Origin: Chrysaora quinquecirrha
Lineage: Eukaryota > Cnidaria > Scyphozoa > Semaeostomeae > Pelagiidae
Length of the DNA: 64,000 nucleotides
Direction of reading: 5' to 3'
NCBI GenBank assembly: GCA_014526335.1
Contig: JACTAT010000057.1
Coordinates: 570,684 to 634,683, forward strand
The notes under the pieces were generated by a model that saw only the letters and a program-made list of their open reading frames with translations, had not been told where the DNA came from and made no database searches. Position 1 is the first letter of the stretch; every line of letters begins with the position of its first letter. Shown here one piece after another: positions 56,211-64,000 of this stretch. The translations under genes and the position numbers were made by a program.

Positions 56211-59200
56211 TCACATGACATAAACTCTCTGCGCATCTTCAAGTCGAAATTTCTCTTTCGTTCTTGGGCACTGGATGGCGTCATCATCACTGAGTAGGGC
56301 CATAGCTTGCAAAGCCTAGGAAAATAAACTAGACCTTGATATATCCTATTCACGTTAGCGAATCTATACACTACTGTCGTTGCTACCCACGATGACAAAC
56401 CGATTAAACTGGAGGGTATAGGTGAGGTGGCGAACTATTTGTCTTAACAAAACGCTTACACGCTTTTTTTTTATAAGGAACATACCTCAAGGCCTAGTTC
56501 TTGGAGTTCCTTATTTTTGGGCCTCTTTTGAGGCAACTGTAGTTCCAAAAGTTCCTTAATAGTTCCTTAATTTTAACTGCACATTCAGTGGTCTTAACAA
56601 TAAAAGAGAGACATTTGCATGTGAGCAAAGCTCGAGACTACTCAAAGAAACATTGGATACATGCTTAACGTACAAATTATGTGATTTTCGACTGCAAATG
56701 AATGGAACTGGCTTTCTAATTCTTGATTATTTGCAGTAATAAAAGTATTCAACATTCAAAAGTTCCTTAATGATTTTCTCTTTAGTAGTATAAGTTCTTT
56801 AAATTTTCGGGCCTTCTACATGTAGGTTCCTTATAAAGTGGTTCCTTAGAAAAAAAAGCGTGTAGTTTTTGTGCAGTTCTATCAAGAAGCAAATAGAGGC
56901 GATATGACCAAGTGATAATCACTACTGAAGTGGATACGTACTACTGTGGTGGTTTTTATCGGTATATTACAAATGGGTCTATAGTCTTTGAGTTGTACAA
57001 AACTTCAAAATTGCGATGAACAGTGGAATCATTCTCGGGCTTACGCAAATGGGTCTATCCGATATGAAAATCAAATGCAACGAAAATCCAGTATAATGTA
57101 AACATTCGCCGTGAACGATATGGAATAATGCAAGGCACGGCGCCCCAATAGCAAATAAGTATAGTTTAAACAGTGTTTCATCTAAACGAGTTTCAGGAAG
57201 GTGCTATAGCATTGTGGTCAAATCCAGCTTGCTTGTGGTGTTCGCCTAGACTCACTACATAAGTCCCACAACTTCGCTCGATGTGGTTGTTGTTGTTTTC
57301 TACAATCGCTCAGTGTGGAGCTGACATGTTTTGTTATGTTTTGCTCTGTTGGAGTGACAAATCAAAATAAGGGGAGCGTAAACAAGAGACTCGTGTCGTG
57401 AGTCTAGTTTTCCCTGCGTCCTTGTCGCGACTTTCTTCGTGAATCAAAAAATCTCTAACAGCTGAGCGAGGGTTTGGGTTTCAGCCGCAGCCACGGTGGT
57501 TTCAATGTCAGGGTCTTGTCAGTCTATCTGCACCTGAGATCCTAGCGACTGGCACTAAATACACCTTTGCCTAGCGACAGGCGCAACCTTAGCCTGCGTG
57601 CAGCCTCAAACTTTCCTAGCGTCAACTTGAGGTTAGGAAAGTTTTGAGGCTGCACGCAGGTTATTTAGCCTTCAAAGAGCGAAAACCTCTTTGGCCATAA
57701 ATAAAGCTTTTTCTTGACACTCTGCAGAGTATAGATAAAGATACAGGCCAAAACAATTGACTCGTGAATTCATACCCAGATGCGGATCAAAATGCACCAG
57801 CCAGAAAAATGAAGCTGGATTGGTATTGTGTTTTGAGCACCAATCAGATCACGAGCGGGCAGGGGGAAAACCAATAGAAATCATTTGACGAGTCCAAGTG
57901 GGGGAAATGTTTGGGGGAAATGTTTGTTAGAATATGACTTTGCTTATCCCTATTCTGTTCGATGATGAATTTGCAGAAGTGTAAGTATAACATTGTCTGT
58001 GCTCTTATCTGGATATGGATGCAAGAGCCCTTAAACGGAGAGAGGAATGAATTACTTGCATATGTAATTATAAACGTTAACTTACATTATCTCCATAAAC
58101 AAATCCATTTGGTAACATCATTGGTGGGTTGTGTTCATTCATAGCCTCTCCTGTCAAATTGCAGATCAACCTCGATTGTGCACAGTGAGCAAACGGCAAA
58201 TGCTTAGCAAGATCATTGAACAATCTACTGCAAACTGGGCAATCCGTACTCTTCTCATCGTCATGGTAACAATGACTAAGAAAATAGTCAAGGAACCTTG
58301 GCTATAGGCTATAATTAATCGTTAATTCGTCTTATTTACTCATGGGTACAAGACAGTCCAAATCACTGGTTGGGCAGACAGAGCTTAAAACATACCACAG
58401 GGAAGCCAAAGGAAAATAACGTCGGGCATTCAAATATTCGAAACTTTGACTATTGGACGTGCGACGCGTCACTGCCCTGGATCGCCCTCTTAGGCCTATT
58501 CTCATTCATAAGGAACAATAAATTGGCCCAGGACTTGTTTCTTAAAATTATCATGTTTTGAGCACTGAAAAGTTTTCAAGAGTTTGTGGCCGAGTAGTCA
58601 AAGCGTTCGGCTCACGATCGCAAGGTCGTGAGTTCGAATCTCGTCAGCACTTCTTTCCACAAGCCTACAGTCAACTCAGCTGTCCATCCGTCTGAGGTCG
58701 GTAAATGAGTACCCAGGGTATTCGTTCTAGAATATCAGTCTGGGGGCACAAGATACAAGTCCACATCAGCTGTATAGCTGCCAGAATCCCTGACCTGCAT
58801 TAACAAATAAAGATTGCTTGCTTGCTTTCTTAAATATCAGAGGATAACGGTCCCCACGGCCCTGCATTTGATGAATCAATATGAGAGCTGGAATGATGCT
58901 ATAAAGAGAACCAATAAGACTAAACCATAAAGAAAAGATACGGTGTCTTCAACGAAGCTAATCCACACTGTAAAGCGACTTCTAGGACTGACTGGGAATT
59001 CAACTGATGAAGAGCAAAATTTTCTTTGCGGAATTGTTGAACCAAGTCTTCCCAACGATTGCTATTAAATAATTCCTACAAGATGAAAAAGAGAGCAAAT
59101 TGGTTATTTAGTATTACTTCTAAAAAGTGCTTGATAAATTCATCTCGGATACCCATAATAATCCCTTGCCAATCCAGCTTTCCTAATATTTGTTCAATAC

Positions 59201-61745
59201 GTTTTGCGAAATTTAGGCCAAAAACCGCCGCCGAAGTGGGCTCGTGTGTTTCGCTGTGACGATACAATGAACAAGCCTCGTTTCATTACGTATCAAATAT
59301 TCTATGCGGCATGCGGGCAGGTAATTATCGCTATTGAAGTGAATGGCTGGCGCGCTCAAACTACGCTCAAACTCCAGTTGAAGCGATCTCGATTTGGCGT
59401 TAATCTCTGTCTGATGAGCGATAGCTAGGACTCAGGTAATGAGTCTACGGGCAGTTCATAAATGTTCCCAAATACTGTGAGTCTTGAGCGATTTCGGTTT
59501 GGTGTTAGTCTCTGTCTGATGAGCGATAACTAGGACTCAGGTAATGAGTCTATGGGCAGTTCATAAATGTTCCCAAATACTGTGAGTCTTGGGCGATCTC
59601 GGTTTGGTGTTAGTATCGGTTTGATAAGGGATATCTTGAATAATGTAATAAGTCTAATTTTCAGCAGACATAGGAAGACTGTTGTTTTGCAGAGGGCAAA
59701 AATACTTCTGATTGAGTCGTACCTAACAAGGGTGTAGAGTTGGGGGGTCGACAGAAGGCTGAACCCAAGCACCCCTAGGTTTTTAGACCATGACAGCTTT
59801 TGACACTGTGCATTGTTACTTGGTGAATTTGTCTATAGATCCCTCCCCCAAAAAGAGGCCAACTTCTAACCTGTCTTGCTAGACACCATGGGGCCTTAGA
59901 GCCTGGATATAGATGTACTTACCTTATATCTGGGCGATGTACAGTCCGGTTTGAATGCTAACAAAGCCATTGTTTTCTGAATGTCAGGTACAGAATAGTT
60001 GTCACTACTTGCAACACAAAAATGCTTTCTTGCATACCTAAGTGAGGAAACAATAGTTTTGGAAAGGTTGTACCAATAGACCATTCTCGTTTTCAAAAAA
60101 ATGAAAATTAGGTCAGAGAGAAATTTCGACTTTAGATTCGAATTCCGCACCTTCTTTTTAGTGTTGAGGCAAATCTTTGGCTGTCTATTTACCGTAAATC
60201 CTCGAATTAGCCCCCCTCGAATAAGCCCTCACCTCGATTTAGCCCCCCCTCTAAAGCGAGAAATCTAATAAGCCTCCTGGAATAAGCCCCCATTACTGGC
60301 ATGTTGGTGTTAGCCTTTCGAGTCCATATTGGCAACTTTATCAACTTGACAGAACAATGCCTTTTTAGTCGATGATTGATAAATCATGCTTTTGTGAATA
60401 ATTTGCCAAGCCCCCTCGTTTTAGCCCCCACCTTGAATAAGCCCCCCTCTAAAAACATAAAAAAATTAAGCCCCCAGGGGGCTAATTCGAGGATTTTCGG
60501 TATTTGACGTTTCTCACCATACCTCGTGATGAAGAAGTAATAAATTTAATTTTATGGGTTAAAGTCAACAAATAGGGACTCACATAACCGCTTCTAATCT
60601 TCTTCCTTCCTTTATCAATTCAACAAATTCTTGTATCCTGATGTTAAGTTCCAGGGTACTCTGGAAATAGATTTTCAAGAAACAAAGTTAAGAAAAGGAG
60701 AATACAAGAATACATTTGTTTTTACAAAAAGAGGATACATTTCATAATAGAAATTAACCACAAAATAGAAATAAAGTTTGTAATGGAAATAAATTTCACA
60801 ATAGGAAATTGACAAGAGCCCATAAAGCAATCACAAAGGAAAATATTTGACCGTTTGGCCACGCCCAAAAACAATGCTCTTCCAGCATTTTTGTTTGCGT
60901 CAAGCAAAAAATGTTTTGGAGCTTTTTCAAAACATCAACCCACACATTTTGTTACTTCTGCTTTTCAAGCAAATTTTTGGACGTGGCCAAACGGTCAAAC
61001 ATTTGTAGTATAGCAAATTTAAAATGTTCGACCAAAAATGATCGAGCGTTTGGCCAGGGCCTAATTAACGTACCGTATTTTAATTAATACCCCGGATGTC
61101 TATTCAATTTCGAAGAAATTTGATGCAGCATTGATTAAGAAGAGACGTTGATTACATGATCGATGCGACCCTATACGATCGATACGATGACAGTACTAAA
61201 TTTGCGATGCTCAATATTGAATATTGAATTACACGATTTTTTTATAAGGAACCTTAACTCTGAGTTGAGGCTGGAGTTTCTTAATTTTTCAACAAAATGA
61301 GGCTGAAGTTCCTTATGCTGTTCTTTGTCGTGGGATATGTTTGAATACTAATTTCAACAGCAAATTCACATAAACTGGCTTCATCCTATAACTTTAAATA
61401 TAAATGGAGTCTTTTTTGGAAGAACCATGGGAAATACATTGTTATTCTGCTATTTTTTTGCACAAATCGTCTTGTTCTTGAAAAAAATTATTCTTAGTTC
61501 TTCATCCGAGCCTCGGCAGTTCCTTAAAGTTTCTTAATTTTTTGGTAATTTTCAGCGTCAAGTTCCTTATAAAGGTGTTCCTTATATAAAAAAAAACGTG
61601 TGTACAAAAGAGCTGATTTTACCTTCATTTTTCGCAATTTAGATTTGTTCTCATGACACCAGACAAGACAAGGAGCTGAATTTTTTTCACGAAGCGCTTC
61701 TTCGACTTTTCGAGATTGAAGAAATAAATCAACATCAACGTGCTT
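56211..61745 (-). CDS. MAEA: MAEA copy 2, E3 subunit of the CTLH/GID ubiquitin ligase (exons 4-9; 5' exons off the right edge)
   Basis: Coding exons in transcript order: 61745-61623, 60660-60584, 60037-59923, 59075-58942, 58275-58086, and terminal exon 56315-56211. Phases and GT/AG sites are intact. The terminal exon encodes [20 protein letters not shown] and ends in QRVYVM before the stop, matching the conserved MAEA C-terminus (CPRTKE, then Y-I/V-M). Against copy 1 I count about 13 substitutions in the 639 shared coding bases. Six residues change: CTLH V to E and S to V; CRA-region R to K and H to Y; RING S to P and N to S, so copy 2 reads DCPVCSRLF. Likely metal ligands are kept and no exon is broken. 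Exons 1-3 would lie beyond base 64000. It could be a functional paralogue or the other haplotype of the same locus. Confidence 0.92.
56457..56864. mobile_element. TACACGC inverted-repeat element, AAGGAAC word
   Basis: Complete copy with both ends, in MAEA copy 2 intron 8, 142 bp upstream of the terminal exon in transcript order. Bases 1-34 are the end of its counterpart in copy 1. Confidence 0.85.
58580..58828 (+). mobile_element. tRNA-derived SINE (duplicate of 1761-2009)
   Basis: Same SINE at the homologous site in copy 2, with a few substitutions. Confidence 0.8.
60190..60502. mobile_element. Foldback element with iterated AATAAGCCCCC word (copy 2)
   Basis: Same element as 3508-3771 at the homologous site, with an extra segment carrying further AAGCCCCC and AAGCCTCC words. 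Confidence 0.75.
61230..61604. mobile_element. TACACG inverted-repeat element, diverged AAGGAAC subtype
   Basis: TACACGATTTTTTTATAAGG at the left and CCTTATA, A-run, ACGTGTGTA at the right. The interior is unlike 5261-5673 apart from AAGTTCCTTA words and GAGGCTG motifs. It sits 18 bp from MAEA exon 4, where copy 1 has a different element (4501-4859). Confidence 0.8.
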
Positions 61746-61971
61746 CTGTAAAAAAAAACAATTATTAAGAAATTATTTAAACCGCTCCTTGATTTTAACA
61801 AAATGAAGGTGCGAAATGAAGACGATGATACACAAGATTTGCCATGAAGATTATTATGCATTAAGGTACGAAATGATGATGCTAATACATACGTAACGAA
61901 AAGAAAATGCTGATGGAAAGATAAGATGATTAATGAATGATGTATGAAATGAAGATTCCAACGAATAAAGT

Positions 61972-62375
61972 TACACGCTTTTTTTCATAAGGAACTCGAG
62001 GCCTAGTTCTTAAAGTTCCTCTTTTTGGACCTCTTTTGAGGCAATTGTAGTTCAAAAAGTTCCTTAATAGTTCCTTAATTTCAACTGCACATACAGTGGT
62101 CTTAACAATAAAAGAGAGACACTTGCATGTGAGCAAAGCTCGAGACTACTCAAGGAAACATTTGATACATGCTTAACGTACAATTCATGTGATTTTCGAC
62201 TGCAAATGAATGGAGCTGGCTTTCTAATTCTTGATTATTTGCAGTGATAAAAGCATTCGACATTGAGAAGTTCCTTATTAACGATGTTCTCTTTAGTAGT
62301 AAAAGTTCTTTAAACTTTCGGGCCTTCTACATGTAGGTTCCTTATAAAGTGGTTCTTTATAAAAAAAAGCGTGTA
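61972..62375. mobile_element. TACACGC inverted-repeat element, AAGGAAC word (copy 2)
   Basis: Same insertion as 5261-5673, inherited by both copies, with minor differences. Confidence 0.85.
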
Positions 62376-63930
62376 TGAAATGAAGATGCTTATGAATATG
62401 TTATGAAAGAAAATTGCTAACAAATACAGAATGAAATTACGATGCTAATGAATACAGAATAAAATTAGGATGCTAATGAATACAGAATGAAATGAAGATG
62501 CTAATGAGTACAGAATGAAAGAAAGATGTTCATGAATAATATGTGAAAAAAGATGATAACAAATACGGAATGAAATGAAGATGCTATGCGAAGCTAGCGA
62601 ATACAGTTTGATATGAAGGATTAAGATGCACATTAATGTGGTATGAACTAAAGATACGTTCTAATGGATACGTTATAGCATGAAATGAATAAAGTACAAA
62701 ATATAGATGTTAAGTAATATGATAGGAAATGAAGATGCTAATGAATGCAGCATGAAATGAAGATGCTTATTAAAACTATGTGAAACGAAGAAGCAAATGA
62801 AGATGATATGGAACGAATATGCTAATGAATACGATATGAAAAGAAGACGCTAATGAATAGTATTAAATAAAGATGAGAAGAAGGTGCTAATTGATGTGGT
62901 ATCAACTGAAGACTCGAGAGAATACAGTTCAAAATGAAAATGCATATTAATATGGTATGAACTAACTGATACTTCATGACTGAAATGGACAAAGTACGAA
63001 AATATAGATGCTAGGTTGTATGATAGGAAATGAAGATGCTAATGAATACAGCATGAAATGAAGATGCTAATGAATGCAGTATGAAATGAAGATGCTAATG
63101 AATGCAGTATGAGAAGAAGGTGCTAATTGATGTGGTATTAAATGAAGACTCGAGAGAATACAGTTCAAAATGAAAATGCACATTAATATGGTATGAACTA
63201 ACTGATACTTCATGACTGAAATGGACAAAGTACGAAAATATAGATGCTAGGTTGTATGATAGGAAATGAAGATGCTAATGAATACAGCATGAAATGAAGA
63301 TGCTAATGAATGCAGTATGAAATGAAGATGCTAATGAATGCAGTATGAAATGAAGATGCTAATGAATACAGCATGAAATGAAGATGCTAATGAATGCAGT
63401 ATGAAATGAAGATGCTAATGAATGCAGTATGAAATGAAGATGCTAATGAATACAGCATGAAATGAAGATGCTAATGAATGCAGTATGAAATGAAGATGCT
63501 AATGAATGCAGTATGAAATGAAGATGCTAATGAATACAGCATGAAATGAAGATGCTAATGAATGCAGTATGAAATGAAGATGCTAATGAATGCAGTATGA
63601 AATGAAGATGCTAATGAATACAGCATGAAATGAAGATGCTAATGAATGCAGTATGAAATGAAGATGCTAATGAATGCAGTATGAAATGAAGATGCTAATG
63701 AATACAAAATAAAAAAGAAGTTGCTGATGAATACGGTTTGAAATGAACATGCTTTTTAATACGGTATAATTAAAGATGCTTATGAATACAGTAAGAAAAG
63801 AAGTTACAAATAAATACGGTAAGAAGTGAAAATGCTAATGAATACGGGATGAAAAGTAGATGCTAACGAATACGGTATGAAATGAATGTAAATAAATGCA
63901 ACATGAAGTGAAGATGCTAATGAATACAGC
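62376..63930. repeat. 28-bp minisatellite in MAEA copy 2 intron 3, expanded
   Basis: Same unit as 5096-6330 but about twice as long. From about 63260 to 63690 it is nearly perfect and shows an 84-bp three-unit period (ends ACAGCAT, GCAGTAT, GCAGTAT). Confidence 0.88.
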
Positions 63931-64000
63931 ATTGATTGAAGATTCGTATAAATAATGCATAAAATTGAAAATGCTCGTGAATAAGTTATGAAAAAAGCGC

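Larger units (their letters stand above)
56831..64000. repeat. Long direct duplication, right copy (MAEA 3' part)
   Basis: Partner of 1-6420. It lacks the pogo-like and MITE insertions of copy 1. It carries its own roughly 115-bp local duplication near 59400-59590 and a much longer 28-bp minisatellite at the right edge. The match extends to the window end, so the duplicated block is longer than seen here. Confidence 0.95.

Overview
This is animal nuclear DNA, most likely from an invertebrate. The genes are split into many short exons with GT/AG introns and have recognisable orthologues across animals. The AT-rich introns are crowded with short non-autonomous DNA transposons, tRNA-derived SINEs and minisatellites. 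I suspect a cnidarian, perhaps a coral, but that guess rests on repeat style and I cannot prove it. I saw no operon, ribosome-binding-site or CRISPR structure. Gene models were rebuilt by joining exons by hand, checking phase and splice sites at each junction.

Layout. (1) 1-9861, minus: MAEA copy 1, the E3 subunit of the CTLH/GID ubiquitin ligase. Exons 1-8 are present and the last exon lies off the left edge. (2) 10239-26359, plus: a divergently transcribed nine-exon ankyrin-repeat gene of 305 codons. Its introns carry much of the repeat load, including a 174-bp satellite. (3) 28416-28915: a 500-N assembly gap, followed by the 3' end of an unrecognised plus-strand gene (stop at 29292). (4) 30852-38164, minus: TTC1, eight exons, complete. 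(5) 39703-48482, minus: ZCCHC4, the 28S rRNA m6A methyltransferase, thirteen exons, with an uncertain last exon. (6) 50967-53663, plus: an unrecognised three-exon gene with an N-terminal CxxC pair and a charged coiled coil. (7) 56211 to the right edge, minus: MAEA copy 2, exons 9 to 4. The genes have unrelated cellular roles (ubiquitin ligation, TPR adaptor, rRNA methylation), and the window does not suggest a shared pathway.

Bases 1 to about 6420 and 56831 to 64000 are two direct copies of the same MAEA region. They show about 2 percent exon divergence by eye and several insertion differences. This is either a segmental duplication or two haplotypes left uncollapsed in the assembly.

The most unusual signal is in the repeats. 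A set of 330-415 bp inverted-repeat elements shares ends of the form TACACnCTTTTTTTATAA. Each element iterates a short word after the ATAA, and the word differs between elements: AAGGAAC, AAGCAAC, AAGAAT, AAACAAT, possibly AAGAAA. At one site in MAEA intron 4, copy 1 carries the AAGCAAC type and copy 2 the AAGGAAC type. Other foldback elements in the window are also built from iterated words (ACCCAT, ACCCATAATTCCGCA, AATAAGCCCC, TTCGAGATAGCG, CACCCGCGATGCGGGTG).
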